A DNA stretch of 64,000 bases, taken from Kribbella sp. VKM Ac-2569. Lineage in GTDB: Bacteria; Actinomycetota; Actinomycetes; Propionibacteriales; Kribbellaceae. Shown here one piece after another: positions 16,348 to 25,405 of this stretch (positions are counted from its first letter, which is position 1; each line of letters begins with the position of its first letter). The stretch lies in assembly GCF_004216905.1 (NCBI RefSeq), contig NZ_SGXJ01000001.1, forward strand, positions 682,001-746,000. Reading direction: 5' to 3'. The notes beneath the pieces were generated by a model. The model was not told the DNA's origin. It saw nothing but the letters and a program-made list of their open reading frames with translations, and did not search any database. A program made the translations under genes and the position numbers.

Positions 16348-17648
16348 GTCTCCAAGGATCGGGGACCCGCCCCCAGGACTTCACAGGTGCGACGGCGGCG
16401 CCCGAGGAGAACGGCGCGGCCCAGCTGCCGGCCGATCTCCAGGACGAGCGACTGATCGCCGGCCACGGGATCAGCGGCGCGGTCGGCGCCTTCACCGCCC
16501 GGCTCCGGTCCGGCGACCTGGGCTCGGTCCCGGTGGTCGTCGGCCTGGTCATCATCTGGGCGGTCTTCCAGGTCGCGAACAGCTCGTTCCTGTCCAGCCG
16601 CAACCTGGTGAACCTCACGCTGCAGACCACGTCCGTCGGGGTGATTGCCCTCGGCATCGTTCTGGTCCTGCTGCTCGGCGAGATCGACCTCTCGGTCGGT
16701 TCGGTGAGCGGCGTGGCGGCCGCGGTCGTCGGCGTCACGTTCGTCAACCAGGGCTGGCCGATCGTCGCGTCGCTCGTCGCCGCCATCGCGCTCGGCGTGC
16801 TGATCGGCCTGTTCTACGGCCTGCTCTACACGCGCTTCGGCGTACCGAGCTTCGTCATCACCCTCGCCGGTCTGCTCGGATTCCTCGGTCTCCAGCTGCT
16901 GGTGCTGGGCAAGGACGGCACGATCAACCTGCCGTACGACTCCGCGCTGGTCGGATTCGCGACGCGGAGCTTCCTCTCCCCCGCGATGGCCTACGCCCTG
17001 GTTGCTCTGGTGGTCGTGGCCTACGCACTGAGCCGCTGGCAAGGCCGGACCGCTCGCGCCGCGGCGGGTCTGTCCGCGGCGCCGACCTCGGTCATCGCGA
17101 TCAAGGCCGCCGGCCTCGCGATCGTGCTGCTGATACCGGTCACGGTCCTGAACGGCGACCGCGGCGTCTCGTCGATGTTCCTGCTGTTCCTCGCCCTGGT
17201 CGTGGTCACGGACCTCGCCGTACGACGGACGCGCTGGGGCCGCTCGGTCTTCGCCGTCGGCGGCAATGTCGAGGCCGCGCGCCGGGCCGGTATCAACGTC
17301 CGGATGATCTACCTGACGGTGTTCGCCGCCTGCACCACCTTCGCCGCGGTGGGCGGCATCCTCGCAGCGGCCCGGCTCGTAGCGGTCGGCCAGGCCAGCG
17401 GTGGCACCGACGTCAACCTGAACGCGATCGCGTCCGCTGTCATCGGCGGCACCAGCCTGTTCGGCGGCCGCGGTTCGGCGTACTCTGCGCTGCTCGGCGC
17501 GCTGGTGATCACCTCGATCTCCAACGGTCTCGCCCTGCTCAGCCTGGATTCCAACGTCCGCTACATCGTCACCGCGGGCGTCCTGCTGATCGCGGTCACG
17601 ATCGACTCGCTCAGCCGCCGGAGCCGCCAGGCCCACGGCCGCGCCTGA
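16344..17648 (+). CDS. Sugar ABC transporter permease (XylH/RbsC type)
   Basis: 434 residues, ATG overlapping the ATPase stop. A polar N-terminus of about 65 residues is followed by some ten membrane helices. The family blocks are LLGEIDLSVGSVSGVAAAV near the middle, FVITLAGLLGFLG, the ATPase-coupling loop VFAVGGNVEAARRAGINV and VIGGTSLFGGRGS near the C-terminus. The length (about 100 residues more than RbsC) and split of helices match XylH-type permeases. It ends the operon; a bidirectional terminator follows. Confidence 0.92.
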   Translation: MSLQGSGTRPQDFTGATAAPEENGAAQLPADLQDERLIAGHGISGAVGAFTARLRSGDLGSVPVVVGLVIIWAVFQVANSSFLSSRNLVNLTLQTTSVGVIALGIVLVLLLGEIDLSVGSVSGVAAAVVGVTFVNQGWPIVASLVAAIALGVLIGLFYGLLYTRFGVPSFVITLAGLLGFLGLQLLVLGKDGTINLPYDSALVGFATRSFLSPAMAYALVALVVVAYALSRWQGRTARAAAGLSAAPTSVIAIKAAGLAIVLLIPVTVLNGDRGVSSMFLLFLALVVVTDLAVRRTRWGRSVFAVGGNVEAARRAGINVRMIYLTVFAACTTFAAVGGILAAARLVAVGQASGGTDVNLNAIASAVIGGTSLFGGRGSAYSALLGALVITSISNGLALLSLDSNVRYIVTAGVLLIAVTIDSLSRRSRQAHGRA

Positions 17649-17678
17649 CCCGCCAGGCAATAAGAGAAGGCAGACACA

Positions 17679-17710
17679 AGAAAGCCCCGTCGCCGTTGAC
17701 GGGGCTTTCT
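17679..17710. terminator. Bidirectional terminator between sugar and peptide ABC operons
   Basis: Perfect 13-base arms (AGAAAGCCCCGTC at 17679-17691; complement at 17698-17710) with a six-base loop. The ends AGAAA/TTTCT give a short U-run on both strands between two convergent operons. Confidence 0.88.
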
Positions 17711-17731
17711 CGGCTCTAGGCGATATCGGCT

Positions 17732-18751
17732 CTAGGCGGTTTCGGCGATCAGGTCGACCTTCGGCTCCGCGAAGTGGCAAGCGGCGGTGTGGCCCGTGCT
17801 GGACTGCGGTTTGATCTCCAGCAACGGCTCCTGGGTGGCGCAGATTCCCTCCGCCTTCCAGCAGCGGGTCCGGAACCGGCAGCCGCTCGGCGGGTCGATC
17901 GGCGAGGGTACGTCGCCGACCAGCCGGATCCGCTCCTTCGGCGGGACGCCGCGGATGGTGCCCAGGTCCGGCGCGGCCGACAGCAGCGCCTGCGTGTACG
18001 GGTGCTGCGGCGCGTTGTAGATCTGGTCCCGCGAGCCCTGCTCGACGATCTTGCCGAGGTACATCACCGCGACCTCGTCACAGAAGTGACGGACGACGCC
18101 GAGGTCGTGCGCGATGAACACGAACGCGATCCCGAGGTCCTTGCGCAGGTCCTCGAGCAGGTTCATCACCTGGGCCTGGATCGACACGTCGAGCGCGGAG
18201 ACCGGCTCGTCGGCGATGATCACCTCGGGCTCCACCGCGAGCGCCCGGGCGATGCCGATGCGCTGCCGCTGACCGCCCGAGAACTCGTTCGGGTAGCGGT
18301 TGTGGTGCTCCGGGTTCAGGCCGACACGCTCCAGCAGTTCCTGGACCCGCGCGAGCTCCTTGCCCTTCGGCACCAGGTTGTGGACGCGCAGCGGCGTACT
18401 GATGATGTTGCTGACCGTCTGCCGCGGGTTCAGCGAGCTGTACGGGTCCTGGAACACGATCTGCAGCTGGCGGCGGAACGGGCGCAGGTCCCGCTCCTTC
18501 AGCTGCGCGATGTCGGTGCCCTTGAACACGATCTCGCCGGCGGTCGGGGTCAGCAGCCGGGTGATCATCCGGCCGGTGGTCGACTTACCGCAGCCGGACT
18601 CGCCGACCAGGCCCAGGCTGGCGCCGGCCTTCAGCTCGAAGGAGACGCCGTCGACGGCCTGGACGACCTTCTTGGTCCGGCCGAGGCCGGCCGCTTCCTT
18701 GATCGGGAAGTGCATCTTCAGGTCGCGGACCTGCAACAAAGTTTCGCTCAT
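17732..18751 (-). CDS. Peptide ABC transporter ATP-binding protein (OppF/DppF type)
   Basis: 339 residues. Walker [10 protein letters not shown], signature FSGGQRQR, Walker [13 protein letters not shown] and a C-terminal oligopeptide-transport domain with [15 protein letters not shown], a cysteine cluster found in DppF-like proteins. ATG at 18751 has GAGGAG five bases upstream. It is the last gene of the operon, 18 bases after its DppD-type partner; the two ATPases act as a heterodimer on the permease pair. Confidence 0.93.
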   Translation of the reverse strand: MSETLLQVRDLKMHFPIKEAAGLGRTKKVVQAVDGVSFELKAGASLGLVGESGCGKSTTGRMITRLLTPTAGEIVFKGTDIAQLKERDLRPFRRQLQIVFQDPYSSLNPRQTVSNIISTPLRVHNLVPKGKELARVQELLERVGLNPEHHNRYPNEFSGGQRQRIGIARALAVEPEVIIADEPVSALDVSIQAQVMNLLEDLRKDLGIAFVFIAHDLGVVRHFCDEVAVMYLGKIVEQGSRDQIYNAPQHPYTQALLSAAPDLGTIRGVPPKERIRLVGDVPSPIDPPSGCRFRTRCWKAEGICATQEPLLEIKPQSSTGHTAACHFAEPKVDLIAETA

Positions 18752-18769
18752 AACTCCTCAGTCCCCTCG

Positions 18770-19963
18770 TCAGCCCAGTCTCGGCGCGACCTCGGCCTCG
18801 TAGATCGAGGCCTTGGCGTGCAGGTGACATCGGGAAGTGTGGGCACCGGCGCCGTCCACCGGCAGCAGCTCCGGCAGTTGGGTGGTGCAGAGCTCGCCCT
18901 TGACCCGCTCGACGTACGGGCAACGGGCGCTGAACGAGCAGCCGTCCGGCAGGTTCAGCAGGCTCGGCGGCAGGCCCTTGATCGGGCGCAGCCGCTCGCT
19001 CGCCGCGGAGACGGTCGGGATCGACTCGAGCAGACCCCAGGTGTAGGGCATCCGCGGGTTCGCCAGGACGTCCTCGGCGGTGCCGTACTCGACGCAGCGC
19101 CCGGCGTACATCACCAGGACGTCGTCGGCCATCTCGGCGACCACCCCGAGGTCGTGCGTGATCAGCACGATCGCGGAGCCGAACTCCTTCTGCAGGTTGT
19201 TCAGCAGGTCCAGGATCTGCGCCTGCACGGTGACGTCCAGCGCGGTGGTCGGCTCGTCGGCGATCACCAGCTTCGGGTCGTTGATCAGGCTCATCGCGAT
19301 CATCGCGCGCTGCCGCATACCGCCGGAGAACTCGTGCGGGTACTGCGAGAACCGGCGCGGCGGGTTCGGGATCCCGACCAGGTCGAGCATCTCCAGCGCC
19401 CGCTTCTTCGCCACGTCCTTGGACACCTTGTGGTGCACCCGGTACGCCTCGACCAGCTGGTTGCCGATCGTGTACAGCGGGTGCAGCGAGGACTGGGGGT
19501 CTTGGAAGACCATCGACATCGCGTCGCCGCGGATCTTCATCAGCTCGTTCTCGGGCAGGCCGACGAGTTCGTCGCCGCCGAGCCGGATCGAGCCGGTGAT
19601 CCGGGTCCGCTTGCGGTCGTGCAGGCCCATCACGGCCATACTCGACACCGACTTGCCGGAGCCGGACTCGCCGACGATGGCCAGCGTGCGGCCGAGCGGG
19701 ACCGAGTAGCTCAGCCCGTTCACCGCGCTCACCAGGCCGTCGGCGGTGGGGAACTTCACGGCCAGGTCCTCGACCACCAGGTACGGCGTCTCGCCGCTCG
19801 GGTTGATCGAACCCTGCCGGCGCTCGCGGGTGGCGACCGACGGACCACGCTTGGCGTCCGCGGTGGCGTCCGCCGAGGTGGGTGCACTCTCGGCCATGCT
19901 GTCCTTCCGGTCTTCGGGGACGCGGTCTTGAGGGGCGCGGTCCTCGGGGGCGGGTGTGCTCAC
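18770..19963 (-). CDS. Peptide ABC transporter ATP-binding protein (OppD/DppD type)
   Basis: 397 residues from a GTG at 19963 that overlaps the permease stop (GTGA). A good alternative is ATG 19897 (MAESAPTS), which has GAAGGA just upstream; the 22 residues between are a repetitive PEDR/PQDR stretch, so the shorter form may be the true one. Walker A GESGSGKS, signature FSGGMRQR, Walker B LVIADEPTTALD and the C-terminal oligopeptide/dipeptide domain (DGCSFSARCPYVERVKGEL) are intact. It works with the downstream OppF-type ATPase. Confidence 0.92.
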   Translation of the reverse strand: MSTPAPEDRAPQDRVPEDRKDSMAESAPTSADATADAKRGPSVATRERRQGSINPSGETPYLVVEDLAVKFPTADGLVSAVNGLSYSVPLGRTLAIVGESGSGKSVSSMAVMGLHDRKRTRITGSIRLGGDELVGLPENELMKIRGDAMSMVFQDPQSSLHPLYTIGNQLVEAYRVHHKVSKDVAKKRALEMLDLVGIPNPPRRFSQYPHEFSGGMRQRAMIAMSLINDPKLVIADEPTTALDVTVQAQILDLLNNLQKEFGSAIVLITHDLGVVAEMADDVLVMYAGRCVEYGTAEDVLANPRMPYTWGLLESIPTVSAASERLRPIKGLPPSLLNLPDGCSFSARCPYVERVKGELCTTQLPELLPVDGAGAHTSRCHLHAKASIYEAEVAPRLG

Positions 19964-20952
19964 GACAGCCTCACTCGCGGGTCGATCAGGCTGTAGCCGA
20001 TGTCCACCAGGAAGTTCATCGCGACGATGATCACCGAGGCGACGAGCACGGTGCCCATGATCACGGGCAGGTCGTAGTTGTTCAAACTGTCCAGCACCAG
20101 CTGCCCGAGCCCGGGGAGGTCGAAGATCCGCTCGGTGAAGATCGCGCCGCCTAGGCTGCCGGCGATGTCCAGACCGAAGATCGTCACGACCGGGATCAAC
20201 CCGGAGCGGAGCGCGTGCTTGTAGGTGACCACCCGGTCGGACAGGCCCTTGGCCCGCGCGGTCCGGATGTAGTCCTCGCTCAGCGTCTCGACCATGGAGC
20301 CGCGTGAGTACCGCGCGTACGACGTGCAGTTGTAGATACCGAGCACCAGCCAGGGGGTCAGCAGGCCGGCGATGAATTTCCCGAAGTTCTCCGAGGGCGG
20401 TGTCCACTCACCCCGCGGCAGGATCGGATAGACGATGGTCAGGTACAGCGCGACCATCAGCGCCACGATGTAGTAGGGCACCGAACTGACCACCAGCGTG
20501 CTGGTCATCAGCGCCCGGTCGCCGAGGCTCCCGCGTCTCTTCGCCGCCATCGATCCGACGAACACACCGATCGTCAGGACCAGTACGGCGTACCCGAGGA
20601 CGAGCGACAGCGTCACCGGGAACCTGGAGCCGATCAGCTCCGTGACCGGGCGGTCGTTCTTGAACGAGAAGCCGAGGCACGGGGCCGCGCAGTGCTGCGT
20701 GACGCCGGAGGTGGTGAAGTCACGGCCGGCGAAGATGCCGATCGTGTAGTCGGCGAACTGCTCGACCTTCGGCCGGTCGAGGTGCAGGTTCTTCGTGATC
20801 TCCTCATAGCGCTGCTGCGTGCAGTTGCGCTCACCGCAGATGGCCGCGGCCGGATCGGTCGGCGCGATGAAGAACAGCGCGAACGTCGCGATCAACGTTG
20901 CCAGCACCACACTGAGCGCGCTGACCAAGCGGCGCGCCACGAAATAGAGCAC
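19960..20952 (-). CDS. Peptide ABC transporter permease (OppB/DppB type)
   Basis: 330 residues, GTG start with GAGGAG upstream. Starts MLYFVARRLVSALSVVLATL, has six membrane helices, a large external loop after helix 1 (containing GERNCTQQRYEE) and the EAA-type coupling loop RTARAKGLSDRVVTYKHALRSGLIPVV. The cysteines in the first external loop are unusual for DppB. It partners the OppC-type permease encoded 1.9 kb upstream, with the binding-protein gene in between. Confidence 0.92.
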   Translation of the reverse strand: MLYFVARRLVSALSVVLATLIATFALFFIAPTDPAAAICGERNCTQQRYEEITKNLHLDRPKVEQFADYTIGIFAGRDFTTSGVTQHCAAPCLGFSFKNDRPVTELIGSRFPVTLSLVLGYAVLVLTIGVFVGSMAAKRRGSLGDRALMTSTLVVSSVPYYIVALMVALYLTIVYPILPRGEWTPPSENFGKFIAGLLTPWLVLGIYNCTSYARYSRGSMVETLSEDYIRTARAKGLSDRVVTYKHALRSGLIPVVTIFGLDIAGSLGGAIFTERIFDLPGLGQLVLDSLNNYDLPVIMGTVLVASVIIVAMNFLVDIGYSLIDPRVRLS

Positions 20953-20973
20953 GGGATTGTCTCCTCACCGATC

Positions 20974-21010
20974 GGCGTGGTGCCCGGACTTGTGGTCCGG
21001 GCACCACGCC
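20974..21010 (-). terminator. Perfect hairpin after the peptide-binding-protein gene
   Basis: Arms of 16 bases (GGCGTGGTGCCCGGAC at 20974-20989; complement 20995-21010) close a five-base loop, in the 97-base gap between the binding-protein gene and the OppB-type gene. As in the sugar operon it likely trims expression of the distal genes. Confidence 0.8.
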
Positions 21011-21049
21011 ACCCTCAGTGGATCAGTACTGCTTCAGAACGGACGTCGG

Positions 21050-22807
21050 TCAGGGCTGCTTCAGGAACATCGAGGTGAACTCGAACACACCCTGGGTCGG
21101 GTCGTTCACCGCACCGCCGATGTTCTTGCCGACCGGCATGTTGCTCGAGCTGTAGTAGAGCGGCAGGACCGGGAGGTACTTCTCCATGATCTCCTTGTCG
21201 ATCTTCGGCCACTCCTTCAGCTGCTCGTCCGGAGTCTTGGCCTGGATCGCCTCGATCTTCTTGTCCAGCTCCGGGTCCTTCAGCTGACCGACGCTGTTAC
21301 CGGCCTCGACCGCAGCGGTCGTGAACAGCACCGGGAACCAGCTGGTGGCGCTCGGCCAGTCGGAGCACCAGCCGGCCGGGGTCCGGCCGATGTTCACCGG
21401 GGCGTCCGGCGCACCGGTGAACTTGCGGATGTTCGCCTTCGGCACACCGATCGCCTTGACCTTGAAGCCGGCCTTCTCGAAGGCCTGCTTGCGCAGCTGG
21501 TTGGCCTGGGTCGAGATCTTGTCGTCGATCGAGTAGTACCAGCTGAGCTCGAAGTTCGACTTGCCCGCCTTGGCCAGCTCGTCCTTGACCTCCTTGGCGA
21601 CCGCGTCGTCCTCGGCGCCGTCACCGGTGCCGTTCAGGCCCGGCAGCTCGTACTTCTCGTAGCCCGGGACCGCCGGCGGCAGGATCGTCGACGCGGGCGG
21701 GTCGGTGGTCGGGTTCAGACCGGCGACCTTGCGCCACGAGTTGTAGGGGTACGCCTTGGCGATCAGCTTACGGACGTCCAGCGGGATCTTCTGGGTGTCC
21801 ATCGTGTACATGTTCGTGCACGGCGACTGACCCGTGATCAGCTGCGACTGGTCCTTGACCTCGGGCAGCAGCGTGGTGTCCAGGTTCGAGTAGTTCACCG
21901 CGTTCGCGTCCGGGCCGGAGCTCACCAGCACCTGGCGCTGGGCCTTGATGGTGTCCTGACCGAACTTGAAGTCGAAGGCGTCCGCGTACTGGTGCCGCAC
22001 CGGGTCGGTGTTCGGGTCCCAGCTCGGGTTCTTCACCAGCTTGAGCTCGCTGCCCGGGTTGTAGGACTGGACCATGTACGGGCCGGTCGACATCGGGTGC
22101 TGCTCGTAGTTCTTCTGGGTGTCCTTCGCCTTCGGCATCGGCGCGAAGAGCGGGAACGCCGCGTAGAACGGCATGTCGTCGAACTTCTTCGCCAGGTGGA
22201 TGACCAGGGTGTGGTCGTCCGGCGTCTCGACGCCCTTGTACGCGTCGCCGCCGGCGACGTACGGGCCCTTGTAGGTCTTGCCGTCCAGGAAGTAGTCCAT
22301 CTGGTACGTCGGGCCGTTCTCGTACAACGTGTGCGCGAAGGACCGCTTGATCGCGTACGCGTAGTCCTCGGCCTTGACCGGCGTACCGTCCTGGTACTTG
22401 ATGCCCTGCTTGAGCTTGAACGTCCAGGTCAGGCCGTCGTCGGACTTGGTGCCGAGGTCCTCGGCCAGGTCCGGTACCAGCACCGGCTTCTTGTCCGGGC
22501 CGTCGAGGCGGAACTGGGTCAGCGCGCGGAAGTACAGCTTCTCGATCGCGTTACCGTCCACGTAGTACGTGTCGGTCGGGTCGAAGCCGGACGGCGTCAC
22601 GTCGGACAGGACGGTGATCGTCCCGCCCTTCTTCGCACCCTCTACGTCAGGGGCCGGGCCTTTCGCAGTGGGGTCCGTCGCCTTGACCTGCGCGCCTCCC
22701 ACCGCGTCGGTGCCGCCCTTGCTGCCGCTGTTCGAGGACGGGCTGCCACAAGCCACGGCGGTCAGCATGACCGTCGCCGCGACCGCGGTTATCCGTTTCC
22801 ACTGCAT
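21050..22807 (-). CDS. Peptide ABC transporter substrate-binding lipoprotein
   Basis: 585 residues from ATG 22807 (the frame is open much further but only as shadow of the permease gene). The lipoprotein signal ends LTAVACG with Cys at residue 20, followed by a Ser/Gly/Lys linker. The mature part is an SBP_bac_5 (oligopeptide/dipeptide/nickel) fold: GGTITVLSDVTPSGFDPTDTY, a lid region with DDGLTWTFKLKQGIKYQDG, MSTGPYMVQSY and PVLPLYYSS near the end. It delivers peptides or similar cations to the permease pair. The gene is second in the operon, an uncommon position because it lies between the two permeases. Confidence 0.92.
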   Translation of the reverse strand: MQWKRITAVAATVMLTAVACGSPSSNSGSKGGTDAVGGAQVKATDPTAKGPAPDVEGAKKGGTITVLSDVTPSGFDPTDTYYVDGNAIEKLYFRALTQFRLDGPDKKPVLVPDLAEDLGTKSDDGLTWTFKLKQGIKYQDGTPVKAEDYAYAIKRSFAHTLYENGPTYQMDYFLDGKTYKGPYVAGGDAYKGVETPDDHTLVIHLAKKFDDMPFYAAFPLFAPMPKAKDTQKNYEQHPMSTGPYMVQSYNPGSELKLVKNPSWDPNTDPVRHQYADAFDFKFGQDTIKAQRQVLVSSGPDANAVNYSNLDTTLLPEVKDQSQLITGQSPCTNMYTMDTQKIPLDVRKLIAKAYPYNSWRKVAGLNPTTDPPASTILPPAVPGYEKYELPGLNGTGDGAEDDAVAKEVKDELAKAGKSNFELSWYYSIDDKISTQANQLRKQAFEKAGFKVKAIGVPKANIRKFTGAPDAPVNIGRTPAGWCSDWPSATSWFPVLFTTAAVEAGNSVGQLKDPELDKKIEAIQAKTPDEQLKEWPKIDKEIMEKYLPVLPLYYSSSNMPVGKNIGGAVNDPTQGVFEFTSMFLKQP

Positions 22808-22848
22808 GGTCGGGTTTCTCCTTTTCTGCCGCTGGGGCAATCGCCGTA

Positions 22849-23856
22849 CTACCGGCGAGTCTTGGGGTCGAAGGCGTCGCGGATCGCGTCTCCGAGCAGG
22901 GCCAGCGCGAGCACCAGGGCGGTGATCCCGATGACCGGCAGCCACAGGTAGAGCGGGTCTGCCTTGTACCAGTTGGTGGCGACGGCGATCGTCTGGCCCC
23001 ACGAGGGCTTCGGTTCGACCAGTCCGACACCGAGGAACGAGAGCCCGGCCTCCGCGGTCACGTACGCGGGGACTGCCAGCGAGGCCGAGATCACGATCGG
23101 GGCCACCAGGTTGGGCAGCAGTTCCTTGAACAGGACCTGCCAGGTCGGCACACCGATCGCCTTGGCGGCGAGTACGAACTCGCGCTCGCGCAGTGAGAGC
23201 ACCTCGCCGCGGATGATGCGGGCCAGGCCCGCCCAACCGAAGAACGCGAGGACGAAGATCAGCACGTAGAACCGGATGTTCGCCTGGTCTTCCGGCGTCA
23301 GGTTGAACGAGCCGCCGCGCAGCGACTCGACGATCGGAACCAGTGCGATCGCGAAGAGCAGGAACGGCAGGCTGAGCACGAAGTCGATCAGCCAGGAGAT
23401 GACCCGGTCGACCCAGCCGCCGAGGAAGCCGGCCAGCAGGCCCATCACGACGCCGATCGCGGTGCCGACCACGGTCGCCAGGAACGCGATGATCAGCGAC
23501 GGGCGGGCGCCGTACACCCAGCGGGCGAAGTTGTCCCGGCCGGTCTTCGGCTCGATGCCGAACCAGTGGTCCGGGGTGATGCCGATCGTCGGGTAGCCGA
23601 ACTCGTCGATCTGCCGGGTGTTGAAGGTGCTGATGTCCTGGCCCTCGAGCTTGGCCAGCAGCGGCGCCAGGACGGCGACCAGGATGAAGAACAGCACGAT
23701 CGACGCGCAGATCACCGCGACCTTGTCCTTGCGGAGCCGGTCGAACGCGATCCGGCTCGGCGACTTGCCGTGCGGAGTGGCGGCCGTACGGACTGGCTCC
23801 GCCGAGGCCGGGTGTTCTTCGACCCCTACGGTCGAGTCGGGCGACCCAATACTCAT
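22849..23856 (-). CDS. Peptide ABC transporter permease (OppC/DppC type)
   Basis: 335 residues from ATG 23856, which has GGAG five bases before it; a GTG six bases earlier overlaps that site and is less likely. The N-terminal OppC-like segment (SPSRIAFDRLRKDKVAVICASIV) precedes five more membrane helices and the coupling loop LREREFVLAAKAIGVPTWQVLFKELLPN. First gene of the five-gene operon permease C - binding protein - permease B - ATPase D - ATPase F. The upstream 350-base region should contain the operon promoter. Confidence 0.92.
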   Translation of the reverse strand: MSIGSPDSTVGVEEHPASAEPVRTAATPHGKSPSRIAFDRLRKDKVAVICASIVLFFILVAVLAPLLAKLEGQDISTFNTRQIDEFGYPTIGITPDHWFGIEPKTGRDNFARWVYGARPSLIIAFLATVVGTAIGVVMGLLAGFLGGWVDRVISWLIDFVLSLPFLLFAIALVPIVESLRGGSFNLTPEDQANIRFYVLIFVLAFFGWAGLARIIRGEVLSLREREFVLAAKAIGVPTWQVLFKELLPNLVAPIVISASLAVPAYVTAEAGLSFLGVGLVEPKPSWGQTIAVATNWYKADPLYLWLPVIGITALVLALALLGDAIRDAFDPKTRR

Positions 23857-24207
23857 TCGCACTCCGTCAGTTCAGTCGACCGGATTTCGGTCCGCGGATC
23901 CGGCACTTATCGGTGGATAGCGTGCCGACCTTTGCTCTCTTGCGGGCTCGCGTCAAATCCCCTTGACAAGGGATTCCGCCGTAGCCGCGCGCTAGCCTGC
24001 CCGACACTGTGACACCAAACCAGCAGTGCCCGGCAGCAGTGCACAAATCGTTACCGGAACCGGTAGCCGAACGGAACATTTGCCCCATTTCGTCACCGTT
24101 CGCAGTCAAACCTGCGCAAAACGCGTCGGCACAGTACCGACAGTGGCCGTTTTGTGCCAGGTTATGACGGAGGGTAACGGTTCTCGACGTTCGGTCGCGG
24201 AACGCGG
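23857..24207. other. Gene-free 351-base region upstream of the peptide ABC operon
   Basis: No convincing gene: the short frames here lack ribosome-binding sites and normal actinobacterial codon-position bias, and the region is less G+C-rich than its flanks. It holds an 11-base palindrome CCTTGACAAGG (23961-23971) and a spaced inverted repeat GTCAA-n6-TTGAC (23953-23968), possible operator sites for the minus-strand operon. gcvT ends at its far side with no obvious terminator. Confidence 0.5.
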
Positions 24208-25308
24208 TCAGCGCACGTGAACGGTCACGAAGGGCGGTTTGACGACGTCGAAGGTTTCCCCGCGACCCCGGATGTCGACGGTTACCTGATCGCCTTCTTT
24301 CACCGACGCGTCCAGCAAGGCCAAAGCAATACCTTTCTTCAGCGTCGGCGAGAACGTTCCGGAGGTAACTTCACCGAGCGCCGTACCGGATTGATCCAGA
24401 ACCGACATATGCGGCCGCGGAATACCCCGGCCGGCGGCCCGAAGACCGCGCAGGATCCGGGCCGGACCGCGCTCCTTCTCGGCGCGCAGGGCCGCGTCGC
24501 CCCAGAAGTGCTCCTTCTTCCAGCCGACCGCCCATCCGGACCTCGCCTGGACGGGCGTGATGCCGGGCGCGATGTCCTGGCCGTGCAGCGGGTACCCCAT
24601 CTCGGTCCGCAGCGTGTCCCGCGCGCCCAGTCCGGCCGGGACGATGCCGTACTGCTCGCCGGCCGTCAGCAGCGCGTCGAACACGGCCACCGCGGCGGCG
24701 TTCGGTACGACGAGTTCGAAGCCGCGCTCGCCCGTGTAGCCGGTGCGGCACACGACCACCGGCGTACCGCCGAAGTCGGCCGTGGCGAAGGACATGTAGT
24801 CGTGTCCGGTCGGCAGGCCGATCGCGGACACCACCTCGTCGCTGTTCGCGCCCTGCACAGCGAGGATCGCGTAGTCGTCGTGAACGTTGGTCACCTCGAC
24901 ACCGTCGGGGGCGTCGGCCTGGAGCAGGCGAACCACCTCGGCGGTGTTGGCCGCATTCGGGATCAGGAACACGTCGTCGTCGGCGTGCAGGTAGGCGATC
25001 AGGTCGTCGACCACTCCCCCGTTCTCGTTGCAGCACAGCGTGTACTGCGCCTGACCCGGCGCGATCTTGCCGAGATCGTTGGTCAGGCACGCGTTCACGT
25101 ACGCCGCGGCGCCCGGACCCTTGACCGTCGCCTTGCCGAGATGGCTGACGTCGAAGACGCCGACCGACGTACGGACCGCGGTGTGCTCGGCCACGACGCC
25201 GGAATACTCCAGGGGCATCTCCCAGCCGCCGAACTCGGCGAACTTGGCGCCGAGCGCGACGTGGCGCTCGTGCAGCGGGGACTTCTTCAACTCGGTCGAC
25301 TCGGTCAT
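24208..25308 (-). CDS. gcvT: Aminomethyltransferase, glycine cleavage system T protein
   Basis: 366 residues, full length. Family blocks: [70 protein letters not shown] (folate site region), [21 protein letters not shown] and the C-terminal [17 protein letters not shown]. GcvT transfers the methylene carbon from aminomethyl-lipoyl H protein to tetrahydrofolate, releasing ammonia. gcvH and gcvP are not in the window, but lpdA, the shared L protein, is 2.3 kb away. The promoter box lies seven bases before the ATG, so the mRNA is probably leaderless. Divergent from pepA. Confidence 0.96.
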   Translation of the reverse strand: MTESTELKKSPLHERHVALGAKFAEFGGWEMPLEYSGVVAEHTAVRTSVGVFDVSHLGKATVKGPGAAAYVNACLTNDLGKIAPGQAQYTLCCNENGGVVDDLIAYLHADDDVFLIPNAANTAEVVRLLQADAPDGVEVTNVHDDYAILAVQGANSDEVVSAIGLPTGHDYMSFATADFGGTPVVVCRTGYTGERGFELVVPNAAAVAVFDALLTAGEQYGIVPAGLGARDTLRTEMGYPLHGQDIAPGITPVQARSGWAVGWKKEHFWGDAALRAEKERGPARILRGLRAAGRGIPRPHMSVLDQSGTALGEVTSGTFSPTLKKGIALALLDASVKEGDQVTVDIRGRGETFDVVKPPFVTVHVR

Positions 25309-25315
25309 GGAGCGG

Positions 25316-25321
25316 AACTTA
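25316..25321 (-). promoter_or_regulatory. -10 box of leaderless gcvT
   Basis: On the minus strand TAAGTT is followed by seven bases (CCGCTCC) and the ATG, with no ribosome-binding site. The 97-base gap to pepA is thus mostly free for the pepA promoter. Confidence 0.5.
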
Positions 25322-25405
25322 CCCGACGCGTAGCATGCTCAGGCAGCACGCACGTACCGTGACGACCGGCCATCTGCCCGCCGGTCAAGGAGGACTGAGG
25401 ATTTC

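Noticed and set aside
16089..17780. 563-codon minus-strand frame
   Set aside because: Antisense shadow of the sugar permease; Asp/Arg/Gln-rich composition with no domain.
17774..19996. 740-codon plus-strand frame
   Set aside because: Antisense shadow of the two peptide ATPase genes.
20957..22951. 664-codon plus-strand frame
   Set aside because: Antisense shadow of the peptide-binding-protein gene; Val/Leu/Arg repeats without domain features.
23963..23998. Plus-strand TTGACA with TAGCCT as a promoter
   Set aside because: The boxes are 24 bases apart and no plus-strand gene follows within reach.
23867..24220. Short open frames in the gap upstream of the peptide operon
   Set aside because: No ribosome-binding sites or recognisable motifs, and cysteine/serine-rich random-looking composition.
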